From Pseudomonadota bacterium (GTDB taxonomy: Bacteria > Desulfobacterota > Desulfovibrionia > Desulfovibrionales > Desulfovibrionaceae): DNA of 64,000 bases. Positions 54,573 through 63,140 of this stretch are shown here, piece after piece. The notes beneath the pieces are model-generated. The model was given only the letters and a program-made list of their open reading frames with translations. It searched no databases and was not told the origin of the DNA. Location: assembly GCA_023460395.1 (NCBI GenBank), contig JAEWQB010000010.1, forward strand, positions 186,001 to 250,000, written 5' to 3'. The number at the start of each line of letters is the position of its first letter. Position 1 is the first letter of the stretch. Position numbers and translations under genes: made by a program.

Positions 54573-54767
54573 ATGAACACCCAAACGGTGGTGACACGCA
54601 AAAAAGAAATGGTCGCCGGGGACACCCTGAACGACCATTTTTTTGTCATCGCATGTGGGGAAAACCGCCCCGTAACAATTAAAAGCATGCGATCCGGCGG
54701 GCAATGGTTACATAGTACACGCCTTCCGAAGTTGGTACGCCAATGCCAGCGTGGAGAAACCCGTTAA
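54573..54767 (+). CDS. possible 64-residue protein, uncertain
   Basis: ATG 54573 is preceded by GGAGTG at about 11 bases. The product reads MNTQTVVTRKKEMVAGDTLN, then DHFFVIACGENRPVTIKSMR, which looks coding over its first 40 residues. The last 60 bases overlap the convergent hdeD gene on the other strand, where composition follows that gene. No domain recognised. It may be a real short gene or chance. Confidence 0.3.
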   Translation: MNTQTVVTRKKEMVAGDTLNDHFFVIACGENRPVTIKSMRSGGQWLHSTRLPKLVRQCQRGETR

Positions 54768-55289
54768 AAACGCGTAGAAAGAAATAATCCACGCAATGGC
54801 GAAAAGCCCTTCAGGCAACGGTCGGAAGAGGAGCAACAGACCGAAAAGAAGGTTTATGCCTCCCGTAAAAATCAAAAACCACTCCCCTTCTATCTCTTTG
54901 CGGAGCCGGATGGCGGCAACGATCTGGCTCACTCCGCCAATGATCGCCCAGCATGCGATGACCACAAGAAACGCCACGGCTGTTATACCGGGCCATACAA
55001 TGGCCACAGCCCCCGCGATGACTCCGGTAACGGCAAACAAGGCGTAGGGCCACCAGCGGACACCCTGTTTATGCAAGCGCCAGCTTGTGTACCCGGCGGA
55101 AACGCCATCAAGTATTGCAAAAATTCCCCATACAACCGCCAAGGCCCATATCGTGGCAAAAGGCGACGCAATGGCCATGCAGCCAAAAATAAGGGCGATG
55201 ACTCCACGTGCCGCTATCCACCCCCACTCCTTACAAATATGTTTTGGCATATCTGCCTTTGGAGGTGAGACTATTGTTTCAGTTTCCAT
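54708..55289 (-). CDS. HdeD-family (DUF308) membrane protein
   Basis: A 193-residue inner-membrane protein with six transmembrane helices arranged as three HdeD hairpin pairs (ARGVIALIFGCMAIASPFATIWALAVVWGIFAILDGV; ALFAVTGVIAGAVAIVWPGITAVAFLVVIACWAIIGGV; LIFTGGINLLFGLLLLFRPL and FAIAWIISFYAFLTGF). HdeD proteins are linked to acid resistance in enteric bacteria, but the molecular role is unknown. AAAGGAGAGG precedes ATG 55289. Monocistronic by its setting, with a bidirectional terminator 168 bp upstream of its start. Confidence 0.92.
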   Translation of the reverse strand: METETIVSPPKADMPKHICKEWGWIAARGVIALIFGCMAIASPFATIWALAVVWGIFAILDGVSAGYTSWRLHKQGVRWWPYALFAVTGVIAGAVAIVWPGITAVAFLVVIACWAIIGGVSQIVAAIRLRKEIEGEWFLIFTGGINLLFGLLLLFRPLPEGLFAIAWIISFYAFLTGFSTLALAYQLRKACTM

Positions 55290-55643
55290 GACCTCTCCTT
55301 TGGATTATCCTGCGTATCAAATTCCATATGCCTATGGACGCATGCGAATGCCCCATCATACCACAGGAAGACGCTGGAGAACAGAGGGCACGCCAACTAT
55401 TCAGAGATCGTTTGGTTTTGATAACAACTTCGCGGCGTAGCCCGCGCTGCCCATACAAAAAGCCGCCCAAATACCGTAAAGGCGGTCTGGGCGGCTTTTT
55501 TACATTTTCTTAGCGAACCTGCTGCGATCAATAACTGTGTTCCCGTCAGAGTTTCCGTTCCGCGACCACGTCCTGCCCGCGTTTCAGGCGGGTTGGCAAA
55601 CCTCGCGGAGGATTGTTCAGGGGAAACAGCTTCAGATATACAA
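55290..55643. other. intergenic region between hdeD and ppiC
   Basis: About 350 bases that hold the hdeD promoter region and a bidirectional terminator at 55457-55501. No gene with a ribosome site is visible. Confidence 0.5.
55457..55501. terminator. bidirectional intrinsic terminator downstream of ppiC
   Basis: A 13-bp stem (AAAAAGCCGCCCA with TGGGCGGCTTTTT) has T runs on both strands. It would end minus-strand transcripts from ppiC, whose stop is 143 bp away. Confidence 0.8.
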
Positions 55644-55925
55644 CTAGTCTTCGCGCTCCGTGACTTCCACAAGGTGAAAGCCAAACTGCGTCTGCACAGG
55701 ACCGTGCACCACGCCTACGGCATCCTGAAAGCACACGCGGTCGAATTCCGGCACCATCTGGCCCGGACGGAATTGTCCCAGATCGCCCCCACGGCGCCCG
55801 GAAGGACAGCGGGAATACTCTTTGGCAATGACGGCGAAATCTTCACCGGCAGAAATGCGGTTTTTTAGTTCATTGCAGGTTTCTTCAGAATCAACCAGAA
55901 TGTGACGAGCCTTGGCTGTGGCCAT
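55644..55925 (-). CDS. ppiC: PpiC-type parvulin peptidyl-prolyl isomerase
   Basis: A 93-residue single-domain parvulin, the size of E. coli PpiC. Family motifs are MATAKARHILV at the N-terminus (strand 1 with the active-site His), ELKNRISAGEDFAVIAKEYSRCPSG, GGDLGQFRPGQMVPEFDRVCF and the C-terminal GFHLVEVTERED with the second His. It has no signal peptide, so it acts in the cytoplasm on prolyl bonds. AAGGAG precedes ATG 55925 by 7 bases; the frame can be extended to 55943 without a site. Stands alone, divergent from the S1 gene. Confidence 0.96.
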   Translation of the reverse strand: MATAKARHILVDSEETCNELKNRISAGEDFAVIAKEYSRCPSGRRGGDLGQFRPGQMVPEFDRVCFQDAVGVVHGPVQTQFGFHLVEVTERED

Positions 55926-56108
55926 GGGTATACTCCTTGTCAAAATGCAATTTCGGGCACCATGCCATGCCTTTTTTCACAAGGCAATGGTCGAACGCTC
56001 TCTCTCACGGGCTTTTTTGTTTTCCTTCTTGCCTACGGACCAGATGAAAGATATAGCCCGAAGAAAATTTTCATTAACTTCAAACCATGATGTCTCAAGG
56101 AGAACTGG

Positions 56109-57605
56109 ATGGCCGGTTCCGACGACAGCCGCCAGATAGGCGCTGAGGAAAATTTTGAAGCGATGCTGGATGCCTACACTGGCTCCATGGGCGAAAGCCT
56201 TAAAGTGGGAGACCGTGTGACGGGCACCGTAATCAGCATTACCGCCGACAGTGTGTTTGTGGATACGGGCACCAAGGTGGACGGAGTGGCCGACCGAACG
56301 GAATTCCTGAACGACGAAGGTGAACTAGCCGTCGCGGAAGGCGACGAGGTGGAACTTTACGTCATGGCCTCTGGTGCGCAGGAAATTCGTCTGTCCAAAG
56401 CGCTTTCCGGTGTGGGCGGTGCCGCCCTGCTGGAAGACGCATTCCAGTCCCGCCTGCCCGTGGAAGGCAAAGTCGTAGCGTCTCGCAAGGGTGGTTTCGA
56501 CGTGGAAGTGCTCAAGCGCCGCGCCTTCTGCCCCGTAAGCCAGATAGACACCCGCTTTGTGGAAAATGCTGAAAGCTACGTGGGCCAAACCTTCCAGTTC
56601 CAAATCATCAAGTTTGAACAACGCGGTCGCAACGTAGTGGTTTCCCGCCGCGCCTTGCTGGAACAGGAACAAGCCGCCCAGCGCGCCGAGTTTCTGGAAC
56701 AAATGCAGGAAGGCTCCATTGTGGACGCCCGCATCGTGCGCCTTGCTCCCTTCGGAGCATTTGCCGAAATCGTGCCCGGAGTGGAAGGCCTTATCCACAT
56801 CTCCGAACTGAGTTGGTCACGCATCGGCGCTGCGGACGAAGCCGTCAGTGAAGGCGACATGGTTCGGGTCAAAATCCTTGGCATCGAAACCGATAAAAAG
56901 GGCCAGTTGCGCGTCTCCTTGTCCGCACGTCAGGTAACGGAAAATCCATGGAGCCGTGTGACCGACGAACTTTCCGAAGGGGAAGTGCGTCAGGGTAAGG
57001 TAGTGCGTCTTACCGCCTTTGGCGCGTTTGTCGAGCTGCTTCCCGGCATTGACGGTTTGGTGCACGTTTCCGAAATGTCTTACGTTAAACGCGTGCACAA
57101 GCCCGGTGACATGGTTGCCGTGGGCGATACTGTGACCGTAAAAATCAAGTCCATAGACGTACCCGCTCAACGCATTTCCCTGAGTATGCGCGAGGCAGAG
57201 GGTGATCCATGGGCAGATGTAGAAAGCCGCTTCGCCCCCGGTACCACAGTGGAAGGCACGGTGGAATCCCGGACGGATTTCGGCCTGTTCATCAACCTTG
57301 CCCCCGGTGTGACTGGTCTTATGCCCAAATCTACCATGGCTAAGGCAGGCAAAGGTGCCAATCTGGACCACGTTAAACCCGGCGATACCTTGCGGGTGAC
57401 CGTGGCGCAGCTTCGTGCGCAGGACCGCAAGCTTTCTCTCGCCCCGGAAGGGGTGGAGCTGGAAGAAGACACCTCGTGGAAGGAATTCCGCAAGCCCAAA
57501 GCTGCGAAGCCCGGAACCACGTCCGGCGGCACCACATCCGGCGACGCAGGCGCGTTTTCCAACTCGCTGGGTGCCGCACTGCGCGATGCCCTGAAACAGC
57601 GCTAA
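56109..57605 (+). CDS. rpsA: S1 RNA-binding protein, ribosomal protein S1-like
   Basis: A 498-residue protein with five S1 (OB-fold) repeats at about 30-100, 113-185, 203-275, 288-362 and 375-445. Repeats 3-5 have the canonical G-x-F-G-A-F/L-F and G-L-x-H-x-S-E patterns (APFGAFAEIVPGVEGLIHISELS; TAFGAFVELLPGIDGLVHVSEMS; TDFGLFINLAPGVTGLMP). Repeats 1-2 are divergent and may bind the ribosome through S2. A Thr/Gly-rich C-terminal tail follows. It is shorter than E. coli S1 (six repeats) and comparable to other short S1 forms. AAGGAGA precedes ATG 56109. Terminator at 57666. Confidence 0.93.
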   Translation: MAGSDDSRQIGAEENFEAMLDAYTGSMGESLKVGDRVTGTVISITADSVFVDTGTKVDGVADRTEFLNDEGELAVAEGDEVELYVMASGAQEIRLSKALSGVGGAALLEDAFQSRLPVEGKVVASRKGGFDVEVLKRRAFCPVSQIDTRFVENAESYVGQTFQFQIIKFEQRGRNVVVSRRALLEQEQAAQRAEFLEQMQEGSIVDARIVRLAPFGAFAEIVPGVEGLIHISELSWSRIGAADEAVSEGDMVRVKILGIETDKKGQLRVSLSARQVTENPWSRVTDELSEGEVRQGKVVRLTAFGAFVELLPGIDGLVHVSEMSYVKRVHKPGDMVAVGDTVTVKIKSIDVPAQRISLSMREAEGDPWADVESRFAPGTTVEGTVESRTDFGLFINLAPGVTGLMPKSTMAKAGKGANLDHVKPGDTLRVTVAQLRAQDRKLSLAPEGVELEEDTSWKEFRKPKAAKPGTTSGGTTSGDAGAFSNSLGAALRDALKQR

Positions 57606-57665
57606 CCCTTCCCAGACCAACGGGAAAAACGTCTTTCCGCTTTTTCCCGCATCAAATGTTCCCTC

Positions 57666-57694
57666 AGCCCGCGACACCTGTCGCGGGCTTTTTT
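57666..57694 (+). terminator. intrinsic terminator of the S1 gene
   Basis: AGCCCGCGAC pairs with GTCGCGGGCT around ACCT, followed by six T residues. Confidence 0.95.
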
Positions 57695-57791
57695 CGTTAT
57701 ACAGGTTTACATCACACGGAAAGGCCCTATTATGAGGGAGCCGAAATATTCTGCCGTTGTTGCCTTTGCAGAATTTTAAGGAGAATTACGT

Positions 57792-59240
57792 ATGCAGCAC
57801 ATTGGAAAACGATCTCTTTTCACGTCCCTTCTGCTCGTGTTGGTCATGGCCTGTTCGGCTGTGGCTGCCGACCTGCCGGACTTCACCAAACTGGCCCGCA
57901 AGGCTGGTCCCGCCGTGGTTAACATCAGTACGGAAAAAACCGTGGAGGCGTCCTCCGGTCAGGGCTTGCAGGACTTTTTACGCAACCACCCGCGTGGTAC
58001 CCCTTTTGATGATTTTTTTGATCAGTTTGACCGCTTCTTCGGCAATCGTGGCGACACGTCCCGCAAAGAGCGTTCATTGGGTTCCGGGTTCATTATCTCC
58101 GCTGATGGCTATGTGGTGACTAACTACCATGTGGTGGAAAAAGCGGACATTATTCGCGTAAACATAGAAGGCAACAACGGAAAAGCTGAATCTTTTGTGG
58201 CAAGCGTTGTGGGTACGGACCCTGAAACGGACCTTGCCTTGCTGAAGCTTGATGCCAAGCGCGACCTCCCCTATATCCAATTCGGTGACTCTGACGCGCT
58301 GGAAGTGGGGGAATGGGTCATGGCTATTGGCAACCCTTTCGGGCTTGATCACACCATCACAGCGGGTATTGTCAGCGCCAAAGGGCGTAACATCCGCTCC
58401 GGGCCGTTTGACAACTATATCCAGACGGACGCTTCTATTAATCCCGGCAACTCCGGTGGCCCGCTCATCAACGATAAGGGCTTAGTTATAGGCATTAACA
58501 CCGCCATTATCGCGCGGGGACAAGGCATCGGCTTCGCCATTCCCAGCGACATGGCCAAACGCATTATCACCCAGTTGCAGACCGACAAAAAAGTCCGTCG
58601 CGGCTGGATTGGCGTAAACATCGGCGATGTGGATGAAAACACAGCCAAAGCTCTTGGCGTGGAAAACGCCCATGGCGCGTTTGTCGCCGGTGTTATTGCC
58701 GGGCAACCGGCAGACAAGGCCGGCATGAAGCCCGGCGACATTATTCTTAAAGTAAATGGGGCAGAGGTTACTTCGGCAAGCGGCCTTATTCGCGCCATTG
58801 CCAACCTTGCTCCGGGGGAAACCGCAAAGCTGGAATTGCTGCGCAACGGCAAAACCCGCAATGTTAACGTCGAACTGGGAGAACGCACAGCGGAATTGGC
58901 CCAATCTTCGACACAGGACGCTCCGCAGACGGCCCCCGGCTCCAGCATTCTTTCCTCACTCGGCGTTGCCCTGCGTCCCATGACTGCGGAAGATGCCAAG
59001 GCACTGGGGATTGAAAGCACCCAAGGTCTGCTGGTTACTGATGTAGAACGGGGGAAACCCGCCGCCGAATCGGACATTCGGCCCGGAGACGTTATCCTTC
59101 AGGCCAACCTGAAACCGGTGAACTCCGTAGCCGACCTTCAGAAAATACTTACGGAGGAAGGTCAGGAACGCGGAGCCGTCATGCTGCAAATATCGCGGCG
59201 CGGCATTGTGCAGTTCCGCCCTGTACCGCTGGCAGAGTAA
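57792..59240 (+). CDS. degP: periplasmic Do-family serine protease DegP/HtrA
   Basis: Envelope quality-control protease and chaperone. The 482-residue precursor has a signal peptide (cleavage near AVAA-DLPD), then a trypsin-like domain with triad His113 (TNYHVV), Asp147 (PETDLALLK) and Ser221 (NPGNSGGPL), and two PDZ domains (about 265-360 and 385-475; RRGWIGVNIGDV starts the first). The LA-loop between about 55 and 90 (FDDFFDQFDRFFG) controls oligomer activation. AAGGAGA precedes ATG 57792. A terminator follows, so it is separate from hslU. Confidence 0.97.
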   Translation: MQHIGKRSLFTSLLLVLVMACSAVAADLPDFTKLARKAGPAVVNISTEKTVEASSGQGLQDFLRNHPRGTPFDDFFDQFDRFFGNRGDTSRKERSLGSGFIISADGYVVTNYHVVEKADIIRVNIEGNNGKAESFVASVVGTDPETDLALLKLDAKRDLPYIQFGDSDALEVGEWVMAIGNPFGLDHTITAGIVSAKGRNIRSGPFDNYIQTDASINPGNSGGPLINDKGLVIGINTAIIARGQGIGFAIPSDMAKRIITQLQTDKKVRRGWIGVNIGDVDENTAKALGVENAHGAFVAGVIAGQPADKAGMKPGDIILKVNGAEVTSASGLIRAIANLAPGETAKLELLRNGKTRNVNVELGERTAELAQSSTQDAPQTAPGSSILSSLGVALRPMTAEDAKALGIESTQGLLVTDVERGKPAAESDIRPGDVILQANLKPVNSVADLQKILTEEGQERGAVMLQISRRGIVQFRPVPLAE

Positions 59241-59261
59241 CGCACACCATCCACACCACAC

Positions 59262-59289
59262 AAAGCGGGGGCCACGGCCCCCGCTTTTC
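59262..59289 (+). terminator. intrinsic terminator of degP
   Basis: A 12-bp stem AAAGCGGGGGCC with GGCCCCCGCTTT and a tight loop, then a T4 run, 21 bp after the stop. Confidence 0.93.
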
Positions 59290-59361
59290 ATATTGGCTTT
59301 CCCCCATACCATTGGTATATTTCGCGCTCCCGCGAGACTACTATCCCTCAGGAGAGATCCC

Positions 59362-60732
59362 ATGAGTGAGCTTACGCCACGAGAAATCGTTTCAGAACTG
59401 GATAAATATATCGTCGGTCAAAAAGATGCCAAACGCATGGTCGCCGTGGCTATGCGCAACCGCTGGAGACGCCAGCAGATAGAACCGGCTCTGCGTGACG
59501 AGATCGCCCCTAAAAATATTCTCATGATGGGCCCCACTGGCGTGGGCAAAACAGAGATAGCCCGCCGTCTTGCCAAGCTGAGTGCCTCCCCTTTTGTAAA
59601 AGTGGAGGCCACCAAGTTCACCGAGGTGGGCTATATGGGGCGAGATGTGGAATCTATGATTCGCGATCTGGTTGAGCTCGCCATTGCTCTGGTTCGTGAT
59701 GAAGAAACCGAGCGTGTTCGCGCCAAGGCAGAATCCCATGCGGAAGACAGCCTGCTGGATCTGCTGCTTCCCGGCAGCCGCCCTTCTTCCCTGCATGACA
59801 TTCCGGCCTCCCCCGCTCCGTCCGCGCCCCTTTCAGCTTCGGGCACCTCACCTGATACTCGTGAAAAAATGCGCCAGATGTTCCGCCAAGGCCGTCTTGA
59901 CCTCCGGGAGGTAGAGGTGGAAGTGGAAGTGCAGGACGGGCCGCAAATGCAAATTATGGCAATTCCCGGCATGGAAGAAATCGGCTCGCAGTTCAAAGAT
60001 ATTTTCAGCAAGGCATTCCCTTCCAAACGCCGTAAACGCCGCATGCGCGTGGGAGACGCATATGCCCTGCTCGTGGAACAGGAAGCCGCGCGGCTTATTG
60101 ACCACGATAAAGTGGCGGATATGGCGCGCGAACGTGTGGAGCAGTCGGGCATCGTCTTCATAGACGAAATAGATAAAATTGCCAGCGCGGAACATGGCGG
60201 AAAAAGTGCGGATATCTCCCGTGAAGGTGTGCAGCGCGACCTGCTGCCCATCGTGGAAGGCTGCGTGGTGAATACCAAATATGGCATGGTACGAACCGAC
60301 CATATTCTTTTTATCGGCGCGGGAGCGTTCCACTATTCCAAACCGTCAGATCTTGTTCCAGAATTGCAGGGTAGATTTCCACTGCGCACAGAGCTTTCCG
60401 CATTGGGTAAGGAAGAATTTTTGCGCATTCTTAAAGAACCGCGTAACGCTCTTACTGTGCAGTACAAGGCCCTGCTCGCCACGGAAGGAGTGACTGTGGA
60501 TTTCACGGACGACGGACTTGATGAAATTGCCGCTTTTGCGGAACTGACCAATCAGGAAACGGAGAACATAGGCGCACGCCGCCTATACACGATTCTGGAA
60601 AAAATTCTCGCGGATATTTCCTTTGAAGCGCCTGACCGTTCCGGTGACACTCTGGTCATTAACCGCGAGTTCGTTCACGCCCAGTTAGCCGATGTCCGGG
60701 AAGACCGCGACCTCAGCCGCTATATCCTTTAA
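59362..60732 (+). CDS. hslU: HslU, ATPase subunit of the HslVU protease
   Basis: Clp/HSP100-class AAA+ unfoldase that feeds substrates to the HslV peptidase. The 456-residue protein has the family start MSELTPREIVSELDKYIVGQ, Walker A MGPTGVGKTE, the pore loop GYMGRDVE, an inserted I-domain (about residues 110-240, shorter and Pro/Ser-rich in the middle), Walker B IVFIDEIDKIA, and the C-terminal tail DLSRYIL that inserts in HslV. ATG 59362 with AGGAGAG 8 bases upstream; the frame to 59206 overlaps degP and is rejected. hslV is not adjacent, unlike in many bacteria. 27 bp before argB. Confidence 0.98.
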   Translation: MSELTPREIVSELDKYIVGQKDAKRMVAVAMRNRWRRQQIEPALRDEIAPKNILMMGPTGVGKTEIARRLAKLSASPFVKVEATKFTEVGYMGRDVESMIRDLVELAIALVRDEETERVRAKAESHAEDSLLDLLLPGSRPSSLHDIPASPAPSAPLSASGTSPDTREKMRQMFRQGRLDLREVEVEVEVQDGPQMQIMAIPGMEEIGSQFKDIFSKAFPSKRRKRRMRVGDAYALLVEQEAARLIDHDKVADMARERVEQSGIVFIDEIDKIASAEHGGKSADISREGVQRDLLPIVEGCVVNTKYGMVRTDHILFIGAGAFHYSKPSDLVPELQGRFPLRTELSALGKEEFLRILKEPRNALTVQYKALLATEGVTVDFTDDGLDEIAAFAELTNQETENIGARRLYTILEKILADISFEAPDRSGDTLVINREFVHAQLADVREDRDLSRYIL

Positions 60733-60759
60733 CCGCCGCGGACCTGCGGAAATACAGCC

Positions 60760-61647
60760 ATGGATCAGCACGAAAAAGATCAGCTCAAGTCCCGGATTCT
60801 TATAGAATCCCTGCCCTACATCCGCCAGTTTCATGGCGAAACCGTGGTCATTAAGTATGGCGGGCACGCCATGAAGGACGATGCGCTCGGTCGCGCTTTT
60901 GCCCTGAACATTGTGCTGCTCAAATATGTGGGCATTAATCCCGTTATCGTACATGGCGGGGGGCCGCAAATAGGCAAGATGCTGGAAGCGCTCAATATTC
61001 AGAGCCATTTCCGGGAAGGCTTGCGCATAACCGACGACGCGACCATGGACGTGGTGGAAATGGTGCTTGTGGGTAAAGTAAACAAAGAAATTGTCAACCT
61101 GCTCAATCTGGCGGGGTGCAAGGCCGTGGGACTTTCGGGTAAAGACGGTCAGTTACTTCGTGCACGAAAGAAGGAAATGGTTGTGGAAGGATTCAAGCGC
61201 ACACCGGAAATTATCGACCTTGGCAAGGTGGGGGAAGTGATGGAGGTGGAAACCTCGCTCCTCCGCTCTCTCCAGCACGACGGGTATGTTCCGGTTATTT
61301 CTCCCGTAGGCGTTGATGAGTCCGGCATCACCTACAACATCAACGCAGATTCCGTGGCGGGGGCGGTGGCCGGGGCGTTACAGGCCAAAAGGCTCATGCT
61401 GCTGACTGATGTGGCAGGCATTCTTGATGCCAACAAGGAACTTATTTCCAGTATTTCCGTGCGGGAGATACATACGCTGTTCGAGCAGGGAGTGCTCACC
61501 GGTGGTATGATTCCCAAGGTTACCTGCTGCTTGGAAGCACTGGAAGAAGGCGTGGAAAAAGCCACCATCATTGACGGGAGGGTAGAAAACTGCGTGTTGC
61601 TTGAGCTGTTTACCGATAGGGGCATCGGCACGCAAATTATGCCCTAA
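60760..61647 (+). CDS. argB: acetylglutamate kinase
   Basis: Phosphorylates N-acetylglutamate with ATP in the second step of arginine synthesis. The 295-residue amino-acid kinase fold has VIKYGGHAM (phosphate-binding Lys-Gly-Gly), VIVHGGGPQIG, the GLSGKDG segment, NINADSVAGAVAGALQAKRLMLLTDVAGI and the C-terminal GGMIPKVTCCLEAL. The N-terminal segment of about 25 residues before the first strand resembles the helix seen in arginine-inhibited hexameric enzymes, so feedback control by arginine is likely. ATG 60760 has a weak site. It follows hslU by 27 bp and may share its transcript, a link with no functional logic. Confidence 0.98.
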   Translation: MDQHEKDQLKSRILIESLPYIRQFHGETVVIKYGGHAMKDDALGRAFALNIVLLKYVGINPVIVHGGGPQIGKMLEALNIQSHFREGLRITDDATMDVVEMVLVGKVNKEIVNLLNLAGCKAVGLSGKDGQLLRARKKEMVVEGFKRTPEIIDLGKVGEVMEVETSLLRSLQHDGYVPVISPVGVDESGITYNINADSVAGAVAGALQAKRLMLLTDVAGILDANKELISSISVREIHTLFEQGVLTGGMIPKVTCCLEALEEGVEKATIIDGRVENCVLLELFTDRGIGTQIMP

Positions 61648-61816
61648 GCGGCAGACTCATCATACAAAAATCCGGCGGCATGCCGGATGCATCTGTGAAC
61701 CCCCGCCGCACCACACGGTTATGGTAAGACCTGCCGTGTTTCAAGCGGGGTTTCGCATTTTCACCACGTGCTTTTTTCGAGAACAACGCAAACTTCCTTA
61801 CGCATGAGATGACGTA

Positions 61817-63130
61817 CTAGACTGCGTATTGCTTTTTCCACTCATCCAAAAACAAGACTGCGGTTTCTAGGGGAGAAAGCCGCCCTTTCTGCTGGCGGAT
61901 GGTCCAGACGACATCGGAAAATGCCGCATCTGCCGGAATATGCAGGCGCTCCATCACCTCGCGCAACTCCGCCCTCAGATCTTCCGGTAACTCCTCCGGT
62001 AATGCGGCGGTTTCTTTGCGGGGTGCGGGCCAGCCAGTCCGCCGGCTTGCAATAAAGGAAAGCAAGGTATTCATACGGGCGGCATATGTGTGGTCGCGCA
62101 AAACACGCTCGCGCCCTTTGTGTGTGATAGTGGCCCGCGCAGACTCATCCCTCAGGTAGGTTGAAATACCGTCCAACAACTCTTCCATAGACCCGAATGT
62201 TGCCAATTCTTCCCCGGAGAACATGTCCCGCATCAGGCTGCGTCTGTCTACCAACTGAAACGCTCCACAAGCGGCCAGTTCAAAGGTGCGCGGGTTTACA
62301 AAATCGCCTCCGGTCACCAATTCCCGCGCCTGCACGCTGGAGTGCAGATTCAAATTAATCTTTGTCGCATTGTAAATTTTTACGCAATCTTCCGGGGAAA
62401 TACGTGCTCCCTGCATCTGCACATGCCGCTCCAGCAAGGGTTCCGCATCCCATTCCGTTCCCCATATTTTGAAATCCAAATGCGTGAGTTGACGAAAGGC
62501 CACACGCCGGTTTGGGTATCCCGCCCCCAAAAAAGCCACGTCCGCACTAAAGCGCCGTTTTTCCGCTGCGGAAAGCTCGACCGGCTTATGGAACGAAGGA
62601 AGTGCCGCCATGGGGAGATAGAGTGCATTTTCCACGCCGATGCTGCGCAGTTCTTCAAAAAAAGGGTCATCCTGAATAACCGCAAAAATGTCGTAAAACG
62701 GAGCGAATCCGCGCCAGTAGGTAAATAGGCGAAAATCTTCCACAAACCACATGGCGGTGGTTACGCCATCGCGGCGCAGGCGTTTCAGCGCCTGCCGGTT
62801 TAAAGGGGCTTGCGCCAGACAGAGAACAAGGTCTGGTTCAAAGGTTTCCACTTTGGCTAGAATTGCCTGCGAAACAACCTGTAAAAAACTATTTTCCAAA
62901 TATTCCAGCCTATCTGTGGTAACACGCAGCTCTCTGAGAGAAGCAAAAGCCGGATAAAATGAGGGTGCCTCAAAGATCTCCACTGTATGCCCCAGCTCCC
63001 GCAGAGCCTCCATGCAGAAGCGTCCAATGGGTAACGAGCCGCCATATAGCGGGAGCACCACCAACACTCGCACGGGACGAACCGGGGATTGCGTGCTGTG
63101 TGGAACAGGGGAAATGGTCTGAGCGGTCAC
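61817..63130 (-). CDS. CgeB-like glycosyltransferase
   Basis: A 437-residue protein of the CgeB/DUF3880-glycosyltransferase type with a GT-B fold. The N-terminal Rossmann half (RVLVVLPLYGGSLPIGRFCMEALRELGHTVEIFE; LVLCLAQAPLN) and the C-terminal half with the donor-site region (INLNLHSSVQARELVTGGDFVNPRTFELAACGAFQLVDRR, then FGSMEELLDGISTYL) are clear. It probably transfers a sugar to a surface glycan. The donor and acceptor are unknown. I prefer GTG 63130 with GGAGGAG at 5 bases; ATG 63148 would overlap the upstream gene. It is 10 bp after the GT9 gene, in one operon. The C-terminal 50 residues are an unrelated charged tail. Confidence 0.88.
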   Translation of the reverse strand: MTAQTISPVPHSTQSPVRPVRVLVVLPLYGGSLPIGRFCMEALRELGHTVEIFEAPSFYPAFASLRELRVTTDRLEYLENSFLQVVSQAILAKVETFEPDLVLCLAQAPLNRQALKRLRRDGVTTAMWFVEDFRLFTYWRGFAPFYDIFAVIQDDPFFEELRSIGVENALYLPMAALPSFHKPVELSAAEKRRFSADVAFLGAGYPNRRVAFRQLTHLDFKIWGTEWDAEPLLERHVQMQGARISPEDCVKIYNATKINLNLHSSVQARELVTGGDFVNPRTFELAACGAFQLVDRRSLMRDMFSGEELATFGSMEELLDGISTYLRDESARATITHKGRERVLRDHTYAARMNTLLSFIASRRTGWPAPRKETAALPEELPEDLRAELREVMERLHIPADAAFSDVVWTIRQQKGRLSPLETAVLFLDEWKKQYAV

Positions 63131-63140
63131 GCGGCTCCTC

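Noticed and set aside
61666..61688. ATCCGGC/GCCGGAT hairpin after argB as a terminator
   Set aside because: The stem is short (7 bp) and no T tract follows on either strand.
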